From Aquitalea aquatilis (GTDB taxonomy: Bacteria > Pseudomonadota > Gammaproteobacteria > Burkholderiales > Chromobacteriaceae), in NCBI RefSeq assembly GCF_005155025.1, contig NZ_CP039731.1:62001-126000 (forward strand): a stretch of DNA of 64,000 nucleotides, written 5' to 3'. Both the position numbers and the translations under genes were made by a program. This document shows positions 47,612 to 56,359 of the stretch, one piece after another; positions within the stretch are counted from its first letter, which is position 1, and each line of letters starts with the position of its first letter. Below the pieces are notes generated by a model. That model saw only the letters and a list, made by a program, of their open reading frames with translations. It had not been told where the DNA came from and made no database searches.

Positions 47612-48402
47612 GCGGGCCAGCTGGCTATCTGCTGAGCGGCAGCGTCATCCACCAGCGGCTGCGCCCGGTCCACCACCGCTTCCGCTACCCGGTATTCGCC
47701 CTGCGGCTAAGGCTGTCCGCGCTGGAGCACATCGGCAAGGGCTGGCTGGGCGTCTGGCTGGGAGTGGATCGCTGGCGGCCGCTCACGCTATACCGCCGCG
47801 ACCACGGCCCCGGCGATGGCAGCCCGCTGCTGCCGTGGATACGCCAGCACCTGGCGGCAGCCGGCCTGCCCTGCGATGGCGAGGTATGGCTGCAATGCTT
47901 CCCGCGCCTGTTCGGCTATGCCTTCAACCCGGTCAGCTTCTGGTATTGCCATAACAGCGCAGGCGAACTGATCGCCGTGCTGGCCGAGGTGAACAACACC
48001 TTTGGCGAGCGCCATTGCTATCTGCTGGCCAAGCGGGATGGCAGCCCCATCCGCAACGGCAGCACCCTGCTCTGCCGCAAGCACTTGCATGTGTCGCCGT
48101 TCTGCCAGGTGGCCGGACATTACCGCTTCCGGCTGGCGGAACTGCCCGAACGCATGCTGATGCGCATCGACTACCACGATGATGCCGGCGAACTGATCAA
48201 CACCAGTATTTCCGGCCAACTGCAGGTGCTGACACCGCTGGTGGTGGCCAAATCCCTGCTGCGCCAGCCCTTGCTGACCTTCGGCGTCATCTGGCGCATT
48301 CACTGGCAGGCTCTGCAGCTGTGGCGGAAAAAACTGCCCCTCTACCGCAAACCGCTCGCCCCCGCGCAAGCACTCAGCCATGGACAGGAGCCGCAAGCAT
48401 GA
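47608..48402 (+). CDS. DUF1365 family protein
   Basis: 264 aa, opening with SGSVIHQRLRPVHHRFRYPVFALRLRL, the DUF1365 hallmark, and containing RLFGYAFNPVSFWYCHN and EVNNTFGERHCYLL. GTG start overlaps the preceding stop (GTGA). Function not established; always linked to the amine-oxidase-like and CFA genes. Confidence 0.9.
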   Translation: MSGPAGYLLSGSVIHQRLRPVHHRFRYPVFALRLRLSALEHIGKGWLGVWLGVDRWRPLTLYRRDHGPGDGSPLLPWIRQHLAAAGLPCDGEVWLQCFPRLFGYAFNPVSFWYCHNSAGELIAVLAEVNNTFGERHCYLLAKRDGSPIRNGSTLLCRKHLHVSPFCQVAGHYRFRLAELPERMLMRIDYHDDAGELINTSISGQLQVLTPLVVAKSLLRQPLLTFGVIWRIHWQALQLWRKKLPLYRKPLAPAQALSHGQEPQA

Positions 48403-49607
48403 GCCTCAGCCATACCCTGGACAAACTGCCGCCCTCCCTGCCACTCAGCGCCCGCCTGCTGTTGTCGCGACTGCAACAGTTGCAGAGCGGGGGCTTGCAC
48501 CTGCGGACCCCGACAGGCCACGCGCTGTGGTTCGGCCAGCCGCAGCACAATGCCAATGCCGAACTGCATATCCACGACTGGGCCGGCTGCCGCAAGCTGC
48601 TGACAGCCGGCGACATCGGCTTTGCCGAAGCCTATCGCGATGGTCTGCTGGACAGCCCGGAGCTGACCGCGCTGCTGCGGCTGGCCCTGCGCAACGAACA
48701 CGCCGTCCCGCCGGCGCTGTCCGGCAGTCTGCCAGCCCGCTGGTGGTATCGGCTGAAACACCTGCTGCGGCGCAATAGCCGGCGCGGCAGCCGGCGCAAC
48801 ATCCACGCCCACTATGATTTGGGCAACGATTTTTACCGCCTGTGGCTGGACCCGTCCTGGACCTACTCCAGCGCCTGGTTCAACGGCGACTACACACAGT
48901 CGCTGCAACAGGCACAACACGCCAAGTACCAGCGCATCTGCGACACGCTGGGTTTGCAGCCGGGCATGCGGGTACTGGAGATAGGCTGCGGCTGGGGTGG
49001 TTTTGCCGAACACGCCAGCCGCGTCGGCATCGCGGTGCATGGCGTCACCATTTCACCAGCCCAACTGGAACTGGCACGCCAGCGCCTGGCCGGCCAGCCG
49101 CTGGCCCAGCTGGAGTTGCGTGACTACCGCGACCTGGACGGCCAGTACGACGCCGTAGTGTCCATCGAGATGTTCGAGGCGGTGGGCGAAGCCTACTGGC
49201 CGGAGTATTTCCGCACGGTGCGCCGGCTGCTGCGCCCGGGCGGGCGGGCGCTGATCCAGAGCATCACCATCGCCGATGCATATTTCGAACGCTACCGCGC
49301 CAAGAGCGACTTCATCCAGCAGTTCATTTTTCCTGGCGGCATGCTGCCCAGCCCCGCCCGCTTCAGCCAGAGCGCCAGTGCCGCCGACCTGCACACCAGC
49401 CAGCGGCTAGACTTTGGCCCGGACTATGCCGAAACCCTGCGCCGCTGGCGTCACGCCTTCGAGGCTGCGCTGGACAGCGTGCGCCAGCAAGGCTTTGACG
49501 AAGCCTTCATCCGCCTGTGGCGCTTGTACCTGTGTTATTGCGAGGCTGGTTTCGACGAGGGACGCATCGGGGTCAGCCAGTTTCTGCTGCAAGACAAGCC
49601 GGCATGA
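48399..49607 (+). CDS. Cyclopropane-fatty-acyl-phospholipid synthase family methyltransferase
   Basis: 402 aa from the ATG at 48399, overlapping the DUF1365 stop (ATGA). Family markers AHYDLGNDFYRLWLDPSWTY, SAM-binding VLEIGCGWGGFAEHA, SIEMFEAVGEAYWPEYF and FIFPGGMLPS. It transfers a methylene or methyl group from SAM to unsaturated phospholipid chains. This CFA paralogue class with DUF1365 may make methylated or furan fatty acids rather than classic cyclopropanes (inference from family context). Confidence 0.92.
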   Translation: MSLSHTLDKLPPSLPLSARLLLSRLQQLQSGGLHLRTPTGHALWFGQPQHNANAELHIHDWAGCRKLLTAGDIGFAEAYRDGLLDSPELTALLRLALRNEHAVPPALSGSLPARWWYRLKHLLRRNSRRGSRRNIHAHYDLGNDFYRLWLDPSWTYSSAWFNGDYTQSLQQAQHAKYQRICDTLGLQPGMRVLEIGCGWGGFAEHASRVGIAVHGVTISPAQLELARQRLAGQPLAQLELRDYRDLDGQYDAVVSIEMFEAVGEAYWPEYFRTVRRLLRPGGRALIQSITIADAYFERYRAKSDFIQQFIFPGGMLPSPARFSQSASAADLHTSQRLDFGPDYAETLRRWRHAFEAALDSVRQQGFDEAFIRLWRLYLCYCEAGFDEGRIGVSQFLLQDKPA

Positions 49608-49681
49608 ACCAACAGGCCAGCACCGACCAGCACGCCACCCTGCCACCGGCAGCCGGTGCCACGCGCTGTCATCAGGAGTAA
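49604..49681 (+). CDS. Tiny ORF bridging CFA-like and SDR genes (25 codons)
   Basis: ATG overlaps the CFA-like stop (ATGA) and the ORF ends at TAA 3 bases before the SDR start codon, overlapping its ribosome site. It would encode MNQQASTDQHATLPPAAGAT and five more residues. It could keep ribosomes coupled across the gap, or be chance. Confidence 0.25.
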   Translation: MNQQASTDQHATLPPAAGATRCHQE

Positions 49682-49684
49682 GCC

Positions 49685-50470
49685 ATGATGCTGCTGCCTC
49701 CACCCAACCCTCCCATCGCCAGCTGGCAGCAGCGGCGGGTGTGGATTATTGGCGCGTCCAGCGGCATTGGTGCGGCGGTAGCCAGCCAGCTGCTGCAGCA
49801 GGGTGCACAGGTCATCCTGTCGGCGCGCAACCTGGCGGCCCTGCAGGAAGTTGCCGCCGCCCATGCTTCAGCCATCGTCCTGCCGCTGGATGTCAGCCAG
49901 CCGGCAGCCTGGCAACAGGCCTGGGCCGAGCTGGAAGCCCGCCAGGCTCTGCCTGATCTGGTGGTGTTCTGCGCGGCGGACTATCGCCCGGAGCATAGCT
50001 GGGACATCCATGCCGCTACGGTCAGCCATACCCTGGCTACCAATCTGGCAGGAGTTTACTTCGGGCTGGAAACCATTCTGCCGGCGCTGATGGCCCGCCA
50101 CGGTGGCGGCATCGCACTGGTGGCTAGCGTGGCCGGCTATGTCGGTTTGCCCGGTGCCTGTGTCTATGGACCGGGCAAGGCGGCGCTGATCAATCTGGCC
50201 GAACTGTTACACGCGGAACTGCGCCAGCATGGCATTGCCGTTTACCTGATCAACCCCGGCTTTGTCGCCACCCGGCTGACGGCCCGCAACGACTTCGCCA
50301 TGCCGGCCTTGCTGAACACCAGCCAGGCGGCCGCGCATATCGTGCGCGGGCTGGAACGCGGCTGCTTTGAGATCCACTTTCCTTTCAGGTTCACCACATG
50401 GATAAAACTGCTCAGACTGCTGCCTTACCGCCTGAGGCTGCCGCTGTTGCGCCGGCTGGCACGGCGCTGA
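49685..50470 (+). CDS. Short-chain dehydrogenase/reductase
   Basis: 261 aa Rossmann enzyme. Cofactor loop GASSGIG at 23-29, SARN, structural NLAGV, catalytic Ser in VASVAGYVGLPG and YxxxK in CVYGPGKAAL. The C-terminal ~30 residues are basic and hydrophobic (WIKLLRLLPYRLRLPLLRRLA), which may anchor it to the membrane. Overlaps the next gene by 73 bp. Confidence 0.88.
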   Translation: MMLLPPPNPPIASWQQRRVWIIGASSGIGAAVASQLLQQGAQVILSARNLAALQEVAAAHASAIVLPLDVSQPAAWQQAWAELEARQALPDLVVFCAADYRPEHSWDIHAATVSHTLATNLAGVYFGLETILPALMARHGGGIALVASVAGYVGLPGACVYGPGKAALINLAELLHAELRQHGIAVYLINPGFVATRLTARNDFAMPALLNTSQAAAHIVRGLERGCFEIHFPFRFTTWIKLLRLLPYRLRLPLLRRLARR

Positions 50471-50904
50471 GAGCGCGCCTGTCCTCACTGGTGGTGTGGT
50501 ATAGCCAGCTCACCCCGCACAGCCTGGAACAGCTGCCGCTGTATTACGCCGCCACGGTCAGCTTCAAGGACCCCTTCAATACGGTGCACAGCCGCGAGGG
50601 GGTCAGGCTGATCTTCGCCCATATGTTCCGCAAGCTGGAGCAGCCGCGCTTCGTGGTGCTGGAGCAATTGCTGGATGGCCAGCAGGCTTTTCTCAGCTGG
50701 GACTTTCATTTCCGCCTGCGCGGCAAGGATTACTGCCTGCACGGCGGCAGCCATCTGCGTTTCAATGAAGATGGCCTGCTGATTCTGCACCGCGATTACT
50801 GGGATTCGGCCGAAGAACTGCTGCACAAGCTGCCCTTGATCGGCGCACCGCTGCGGCTGCTGCGCCGGCTGCTGTCGGTACGCGACGAGGACCGTACAAC
50901 ATGA
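50398..50904 (+). CDS. NTF2-like (SnoaL fold) protein
   Basis: 168 aa. Core YYAATVSFKDPFNTVHSREGVR and WDFHFRLRGKDY match nuclear-transport-factor-2-like proteins of this cluster. The start at 50398 lies inside the SDR gene (73-bp overlap); a start further in would cut into the fold less comfortably but cannot be excluded for the low-complexity first 25 residues. Function unknown. Confidence 0.75.
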   Translation: MDKTAQTAALPPEAAAVAPAGTALRARLSSLVVWYSQLTPHSLEQLPLYYAATVSFKDPFNTVHSREGVRLIFAHMFRKLEQPRFVVLEQLLDGQQAFLSWDFHFRLRGKDYCLHGGSHLRFNEDGLLILHRDYWDSAEELLHKLPLIGAPLRLLRRLLSVRDEDRTT

Positions 50905-51047
50905 ATACCGGCTTCAAGGGCAACAAGCAGGCACTGCCCTCCAAGCCCTGCCGTGGCTGTGGCAGGGCGATGAGCTGGCGGCGCAAATGGGCGCGCTGCT
51001 GGGAACAAGTGCAATTCTGCTCCGAACGCTGCCGCCGGCAGCATTGA
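50901..51047 (+). CDS. DUF2256 small Cys-rich protein
   Basis: 48 aa; ATG overlaps the preceding stop (ATGA). Two Cys pairs (KPCRGCGR and FCSERCRR) flank SWRRKWARCWEQVQ, the DUF2256 signature, presumably a small zinc ribbon. These proteins are usually encoded beside bacterial Fe-S photolyases, as here. Confidence 0.88.
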   Translation: MNTGFKGNKQALPSKPCRGCGRAMSWRRKWARCWEQVQFCSERCRRQH

Positions 51048-51135
51048 ACAAGCGCCAGCCACACCATGCCGCCATGTCACTCACTCTTGCTTACATTCCC
51101 CGACACCCAGTGCAGCCAGCCCGGCGGAGCCGCCG

Positions 51136-52665
51136 ATGACTGAGCTGCGACTGATCCTGGGCGACCAGCTCAACCCCCGGCACAGCTGGTTTTCCCGCGT
51201 GGATGACCATGTGGTCTACCTGCTGCTGGAGCTGCGCCAGGAAACCGACTACGTGCGCCATCATGCGCAAAAGCTGCTGGCGGTGCTGGCCGCCATGCGC
51301 GACTTCGCCGCCCGTCTGAAAGCCGCCGGCCACCGCGTGCGCTATGTCACGCTCGACCACCCGTCCAATCGCGGCACGCTGGAAGCCAATCTGGATGCCC
51401 TGGTACAGCACTACGCCGCCAGCCATTTCAGCTGGCAGTTGCCGGATGAGTGGCGGCTGGACCAGCAACTGCAAGCCTGGGCGGCCCGTCAGCCTCTGAT
51501 TTGCCAGGCGGTGGACAGCGAGCACTTCCTGGCCGCACGCCAGGCCGCCAGCCAGCTGTTTGCCGGCAAGGCCAGCTGGCGCATGGAAACCTTCTACCGC
51601 CACATGCGCAAGCAATATGGCGTGCTGCTGGATGAGCGTGGCGGCCCGGCCGGCGGCAAATGGAATTTCGACCAGGACAACCGCAAACCATGGCGCGGCA
51701 CACCCGCGCCGCTGGCCGATGCACGCCCCAGCCACGATCACAGCGCACTGTGGCAGATGCTGCAGGACGCCGGCGTGGCCGCACTGGGCCAGCCCAGTGC
51801 CGCGCAGCTGCGCTGGCCGCTGCACCGCGAGGAAGCACTGGCCTTGCTGCAGCATTTTATCCAGCATGGCCTGCCCTGCTTCGGCGACTACCAGGACGCC
51901 ATGCACAGCGCGCAGCCCCGGCTGTTTCATTCGCTGCTGTCCTTTGCTCTCAACACCAAGATGCTGTCGCCGCTGGAAGTGGTCCACGCCGCCGCAGCCG
52001 CCTGGCAAGACGGCAAGGTGCCGCTGGCGGCGGCGGAAGGCTTCATCCGCCAGATTCTGGGCTGGCGTGAATATGTGCGGGGCGTGTACTGGGCGTGCAT
52101 GCCGGGCTACGCCCACAGCAATCACTTCGGCCACCAGCAGCCGCTGCCGCACTGGTTCTGGAGCGGGGACACCGGCATGCACTGTCTGGCCCAGGCCATC
52201 GGCCAGTCGCTGCGCGATGCCTACGCCCACCACATCCAGCGGCTGATGGTCATCGGCAACTTCTCCCTGCTGGCCGGGCTGTCACCACAGGCCCTGCATG
52301 AATGGTATCTGGGCATTTACATCGATGCCTTCGAGTGGGTGGAACTGCCCAACACCCTGGGCATGAGCCAGTTTGCCGATGGCGGCCTGCTGGCCAGCAA
52401 GCCTTATGTCTCCGGCAGTGCCTATATACAGCGCATGAGCAATTATTGCGGCGACTGCCGCTACCGGCGCGAACAGCGTCACGGCGATGACGCCTGCCCC
52501 TTCAACGCCCTGTACTGGGATTTTTTCCAGCGCAATGCCGCCACCCTGGGTAGCAATCCCAGGCTGGCGCTGGTCTACCGCCAGTTGCAGCAGATGGACG
52601 CGGCGGAAAGTACCGCCATTGCCGACACCGCCCACGCCATCCGCCAGCGGCTGGAAACCCTGTAA
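51136..52665 (+). CDS. Fe-S bacterial cryptochrome/(6-4) photolyase (FeS-BCP, PhrB type)
   Basis: 509 aa of the DPRP photolyase family. N-terminal antenna domain starts ELRLILGDQLNPRHSWF. The four [4Fe-4S] ligands are at C350, C438, C441 and C454 (TGMHC; YCGDC; DDACPFN), the same numbers as I recall for Agrobacterium PhrB. NTLGMSQFADGGLLASKPYV lies in the FAD domain. Family members repair UV (6-4) photoproducts or act as light sensors with FAD and a lumazine antenna. The four intact Cys argue for a working cluster. Confidence 0.93.
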   Translation: MTELRLILGDQLNPRHSWFSRVDDHVVYLLLELRQETDYVRHHAQKLLAVLAAMRDFAARLKAAGHRVRYVTLDHPSNRGTLEANLDALVQHYAASHFSWQLPDEWRLDQQLQAWAARQPLICQAVDSEHFLAARQAASQLFAGKASWRMETFYRHMRKQYGVLLDERGGPAGGKWNFDQDNRKPWRGTPAPLADARPSHDHSALWQMLQDAGVAALGQPSAAQLRWPLHREEALALLQHFIQHGLPCFGDYQDAMHSAQPRLFHSLLSFALNTKMLSPLEVVHAAAAAWQDGKVPLAAAEGFIRQILGWREYVRGVYWACMPGYAHSNHFGHQQPLPHWFWSGDTGMHCLAQAIGQSLRDAYAHHIQRLMVIGNFSLLAGLSPQALHEWYLGIYIDAFEWVELPNTLGMSQFADGGLLASKPYVSGSAYIQRMSNYCGDCRYRREQRHGDDACPFNALYWDFFQRNAATLGSNPRLALVYRQLQQMDAAESTAIADTAHAIRQRLETL

Positions 52666-52691
52666 ACCCGATAGCAAAAGGAAGCCACACC

Positions 52692-53234
52692 ATGAAGCGA
52701 CACGCCATCTCCCTACTCTTGCTGCTGACCAGCACCCTGCTACTGAGCGCCTGCTCCACCCTGCCGCCAGCGGGCATCCAGCCGGTAAGCGGCTTCGAGC
52801 TGGCCCGCTACAGCGGCCAGTGGCATGAAATTGCCCGGCTGGACAACCGCTTCGAGCGCGGCTTGAGCGAGGTCAGCGCCAATTACGCCCTCAATGACGA
52901 TGGCAGCATCAAGGTCATCAATCGCGGCTACGACCCGGCCACCACCCGCTGGAAACAGGCCCAAGGACGGGCTCTGTTCAATGGCGACCAGCATGTGGCG
53001 TCCTTGAAAGTGTCCTTCTTCGGCCCCTTCTACGGCGGCTACCATGTGGTGGCGCTGGACCCGGACTATCAATGGGCCATGGTAGCGGGCAATGACCGCG
53101 ACTATCTGTGGATACTGGCGCGCGACAAGCAGCTGCCACAGGCTGTCACCCAGCCCCTGCTGCGTCAGGCTGCCAGCCTGGGCTTCGATACCGGCAAGCT
53201 GATCTGGGTGAAGCAAAGCGCAGCCGGCCAGTAA
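52692..53234 (+). CDS. Outer-membrane lipocalin (Blc type)
   Basis: 180 aa. Lipoprotein signal with lipobox LLSAC (Cys near residue 21), lipocalin GxW motif in YSGQWHEIARLDNRFERGL, and the later AMVAGNDRDYLWILARDK segment typical of Blc. Binds lipids or fatty acids, often for membrane repair under stress, in line with the lipid genes upstream. The left end of a 118-bp repeat coincides with its stop codon. Confidence 0.92.
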   Translation: MKRHAISLLLLLTSTLLLSACSTLPPAGIQPVSGFELARYSGQWHEIARLDNRFERGLSEVSANYALNDDGSIKVINRGYDPATTRWKQAQGRALFNGDQHVASLKVSFFGPFYGGYHVVALDPDYQWAMVAGNDRDYLWILARDKQLPQAVTQPLLRQAASLGFDTGKLIWVKQSAAGQ

Positions 53235-53349
53235 GACCCGATAACAAAACCCCCGCTCCAGCGTTACGCCGCCTTGCCGTACGCCATGTACTGTCTGCGG
53301 CGGCGCGCCTTGGCCCGGGTTCTCTGCGAGGTTTTGTTAACGGTTCTAA
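53232..53349. repeat. 118-bp palindromic repeat, copy 1
   Basis: Begins at the TAA of the lipocalin gene and ends 22 bp before the next start codon. Nearly identical in length and sequence to 58649-58766. Ends carry inverted AACAAAACC / GGTTTTGTT arms, and the centre has CGCCGCC...GGCGGCG pairing, so it can fold into a long hairpin. Confidence 0.92.
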
Positions 53350-53371
53350 GGACAATCAAGGTAAACAGCTC

Positions 53372-53596
53372 ATGACGGTACGACTGAACCCGCGCAAGCT
53401 GCTGCTCAGCAAATGGACGGCACTGCAGCCGCGCAACAAGGAAAAACACTTCATCGTGGTGCGGCTGATCGAGCCGGAAGACCCGGCCCAAGGCATCAGC
53501 GAGGTGGAGCTGGAGGCGGTATACAGCCGGCACAGCCGCATCATCCACTGGAAAACGCTGACCGATGTCACCGTCTGGCGGCAGGGCTGGCATTGA
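53372..53596 (+). CDS. TIGR02450-family Trp-containing small protein
   Basis: 74 aa: NPRKLLLSKWTALQPRNKEKHF, then VELEAVYSRHSRIIHW and the terminal WRQGWH are the signature of TIGR02450 proteins, usually found next to photolyases and cryptochromes. ATG 53372 is 22 bp after the repeat. Function unknown. Confidence 0.85.
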   Translation: MTVRLNPRKLLLSKWTALQPRNKEKHFIVVRLIEPEDPAQGISEVELEAVYSRHSRIIHWKTLTDVTVWRQGWH

Positions 53597-53636
53597 GCCG
53601 CTTGCGTCAGCCCACGGCGAGCCGGGACGCCCTGCC

Positions 53637-55184
53637 ATGAGTTACGGTGTGGTCTGGTTCAAGCGCGACCTGCGCCTGCACGACCATGCCGCCCTGTGTG
53701 CTGCCAGCGCACAGGGTCCGCTGCTGTGCCTGTACATCATCGAGCCGCAGCTGTGGCAGCAAGCCGACCTGTCCAGCCAGCATTACCGCTTTTTGCTGGA
53801 GTGCCTGCACGACCTGCGCCAATCGCTGCAGCAGCGCGGCATGACGTTGCTGGTGAAAGTGGGCGAGGCCTGCACCGTGCTGGAACAGCTGTATCAGGCC
53901 AGCCCCTTCCGGGCGCTGTATGCGCATGAGGAAACCGGCAACCACTTCACCTTTCAGCGCGATCTGGCGGTAGCCCGCTGGTGCCGGACACACGGCCTGC
54001 CCTGGCAGGAATACCGGCAAAGCGGTGTCATCCGTCGTCTCGCTTCGCGCGACGGCTGGGCGGCACGCTGGGAGCAGTTGGTCAGCGCCCCCTGCCTGCC
54101 GGTGCCGCCGATGCAAGCCTGGCCGGCTCCGCTAGCCAGCGATACCACGCCATCGCCCGAGCAACTGGGCATCTACCCTTTCGACCCGCCACAACGCCAG
54201 CGTGGCGGTCGCCGCCGCGCCATAGCCGTGCTGCAGGATTTTCTCGCCACGCGCAGCGCCCATTACCGAGGCGGCATCTCCTCGCCGCTGTCTGCGCCCA
54301 GCGCCTGCTCGCGGCTGTCGCCCTATCTGGCCATGGGCTGCCTCAGCCTGCGTGAAATCGTGCAAAGCACGCGCCGCCGGCTGACGCAATTACCGGCAGA
54401 AAACACGCGCCAGCGCAAAGGGCTGCAAGCCTTCATCAGCCGCCTGCACTGGCACTGCCATTTCATGCAGAAGCTGGAATCGGAACCCGCCATCGAATGG
54501 CGCAATCTGCACCCGGGCTACGATGGACTGCGCGAGGAAGAAATCGACGCCGCACGCCTGCAGGCACTGATGGACGGCCGCACCGGCTGGCCGCTGGTGG
54601 ATGCCTGCGTGGCCATGCTCCAGCACACCGGCTGGCTGAATTTCCGCATGCGCGCCATGCTGGTTTCGGTGGCGGCCTACCCGCTCTGGCTGCACTGGCG
54701 GCCAGTGGGGCTATGGCTGGCACGCTGTTTTCTCGATTACGAGCCGGGCATTCACTGGAGCCAGCTGCAAATGCAGGCCGGCACCACCGGCATCAATACC
54801 ACCCGCGTCTACAACCCGGTAAAGCAGGCCATGGACCACGACCCGCAAGGGCGCTTTGTGCGGCAATGGCTGCCCGCCATGCGCCGGGTGCCGGACAGCT
54901 GGCTGTTCCAGCCGTGGAAAATGCCGGATGATCTGTGCCGGCAGCACGGGCTGGAAGGCGAATACGCGCTGGTGCAACCGCTGGTGGAGCTGGAAAGCGC
55001 GACCCGGCTGGCCCGCCAGCGCCTGCATGCCCGCCGCAATGAACAGGGGGTACGGGCCGGCAAGCAGGCCATCCTGCACAAGCATGGCTCACGCAAGCAA
55101 CTACCTCGTGCCGGCGGTACGGCCAAAGCAGTGACTACGGTGCAACTGGCGCTGCCGCTGGAGGCGGAGCCCGCGCCGGACTGA
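53637..55184 (+). CDS. Photolyase/cryptochrome family protein (FAD-binding domain 7)
   Basis: 515 aa. N-terminal photolyase domain YGVVWFKRDLRLHDHAALCA; FAD-binding part with GGISSPLSAPSACSRLSPYL and GWPLVDACVAMLQHTGWLNF. The usual class I flavin site is replaced by QMQAGTTGINTTRVYNPVKQ, placing it in a less studied subclass; 6-4, CPD or sensor function cannot be decided. The C-terminal ~90 residues are an extra basic tail. Second light-dependent flavoprotein of the cluster. Confidence 0.88.
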   Translation: MSYGVVWFKRDLRLHDHAALCAASAQGPLLCLYIIEPQLWQQADLSSQHYRFLLECLHDLRQSLQQRGMTLLVKVGEACTVLEQLYQASPFRALYAHEETGNHFTFQRDLAVARWCRTHGLPWQEYRQSGVIRRLASRDGWAARWEQLVSAPCLPVPPMQAWPAPLASDTTPSPEQLGIYPFDPPQRQRGGRRRAIAVLQDFLATRSAHYRGGISSPLSAPSACSRLSPYLAMGCLSLREIVQSTRRRLTQLPAENTRQRKGLQAFISRLHWHCHFMQKLESEPAIEWRNLHPGYDGLREEEIDAARLQALMDGRTGWPLVDACVAMLQHTGWLNFRMRAMLVSVAAYPLWLHWRPVGLWLARCFLDYEPGIHWSQLQMQAGTTGINTTRVYNPVKQAMDHDPQGRFVRQWLPAMRRVPDSWLFQPWKMPDDLCRQHGLEGEYALVQPLVELESATRLARQRLHARRNEQGVRAGKQAILHKHGSRKQLPRAGGTAKAVTTVQLALPLEAEPAPD

Positions 55185-55198
55185 GCGGCGTTCTAGGC

Positions 55199-56152
55199 TC
55201 AACCCTCCTGACACAAGCCGCGCAAGGCTGCACAGAACAGCGCCACGGTATGCCGCGCACCACCGGCGCGGGTAAACATGGCAATCGGCGGCAGCGTCCA
55301 GTCGAATGAGTAGGGCACGATAGACAGGCCGGCCGTGCGCACCAGCTCTTCGGCAATATCCGCCGGCACAATGGACACCGCCCGCTCGCTGGCGACAATC
55401 ATCTCGCCGATCAGCTTGGACGAATAACTCTCCACAATGGGCACTGGCGGGGCGACGCCGGCTGCCAGGAAGATATCCGTCACCTGCTCGCGCATCGGCG
55501 TATGCGGTGCCCCCAGAATCCAGTCCAGCTCCACCAGCCCACCCCAGTCCAGCCGCACCCGTCCCAGCTGTGCCGCCAGCCGGCGACTGGCAATCAGCCG
55601 TGGCTGTTGCCGGTACAGCACTTCGAACTCTACTTGTTGCAGATCCACCGCCGACGAGGCACGACCAATGACGATGTCCAGGCTGTGATCCTGCAGGCGC
55701 GGCAACAGCTGGTCGCTGGTGCCTTCGTGCAAGGTCACCGTCATGCCGCCCTGGCCTTCCGGCAAGGTGCGGGCGATGGCGGCCGACAGCAGCCGTCCCG
55801 GAATGAAGGGAATGACGCCAACGTGCAGATGGGCGCTATAACCGGCAGCCGCGGTGGCCATGTCGCGCACCAGGTGGTCCAGATCATGCAGCATGGCCTG
55901 GGCGCGGGCCAGCACCAGCTTGCCCAGCGCGGTGGGGGCCATGCCGCGTGTCGAGCGGTCAAACAAGCTGCCACCAAACATGCCCTCCAGCTCGGACAGA
56001 GCATTGGTGATGGCGGGCTGGCTGCTGGCCATCTGCTCGGCCACCCGGGTCAGCGAGCCATGCTGCTGGATGTTCAGCAACAGAATCAGGTGACGCATTT
56101 TCAGCCTGGCAGACAGGCGGCGCAGGATCTCATCGGCATTGATTTCGGCCAT
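55199..56152 (-). CDS. LysR-family transcriptional regulator
   Basis: 317 aa. HTH at about 18-77 (HLILLLNIQQHGSLTRVAEQ, MASSQPAITNALSELEGMFG) and a C-terminal inducer domain. Convergent with the photolyase gene and divergent from maeB; the intergenic region carries a large inverted repeat 17 bp from its start. Effector and target unknown; maeB is the nearest candidate. Confidence 0.9.
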   Translation of the reverse strand: MAEINADEILRRLSARLKMRHLILLLNIQQHGSLTRVAEQMASSQPAITNALSELEGMFGGSLFDRSTRGMAPTALGKLVLARAQAMLHDLDHLVRDMATAAAGYSAHLHVGVIPFIPGRLLSAAIARTLPEGQGGMTVTLHEGTSDQLLPRLQDHSLDIVIGRASSAVDLQQVEFEVLYRQQPRLIASRRLAAQLGRVRLDWGGLVELDWILGAPHTPMREQVTDIFLAAGVAPPVPIVESYSSKLIGEMIVASERAVSIVPADIAEELVRTAGLSIVPYSFDWTLPPIAMFTRAGGARHTVALFCAALRGLCQEG

Positions 56153-56168
56153 GGCGGCTCAGATCATC

Positions 56169-56210
56169 AGGTAAATAGTATGGCTTGATAGTAAATCAAA
56201 ATATTTACCT
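56169..56210. promoter_or_regulatory. Inverted repeat between LysR gene and maeB
   Basis: AGGTAAATA (56169-56177) and TATTTACCT (56202-56210), perfect 9-bp arms with a 24-bp AT-rich spacer, compatible with a LysR binding region. Confidence 0.5.
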
Positions 56211-56359
56211 TATGTTATTTCGCTAGACTTGCCGCTAATCCAGTCATCAGCCCCCTTGCAGGTGGCCTGACTGGAGACAAAGCGGCTGCCCTGCCCGGCA
56301 GCCGAACGGCATAGCGATGGCCTTGGCACTGCGACCAAGCCCACATCAGGAGCGACACC

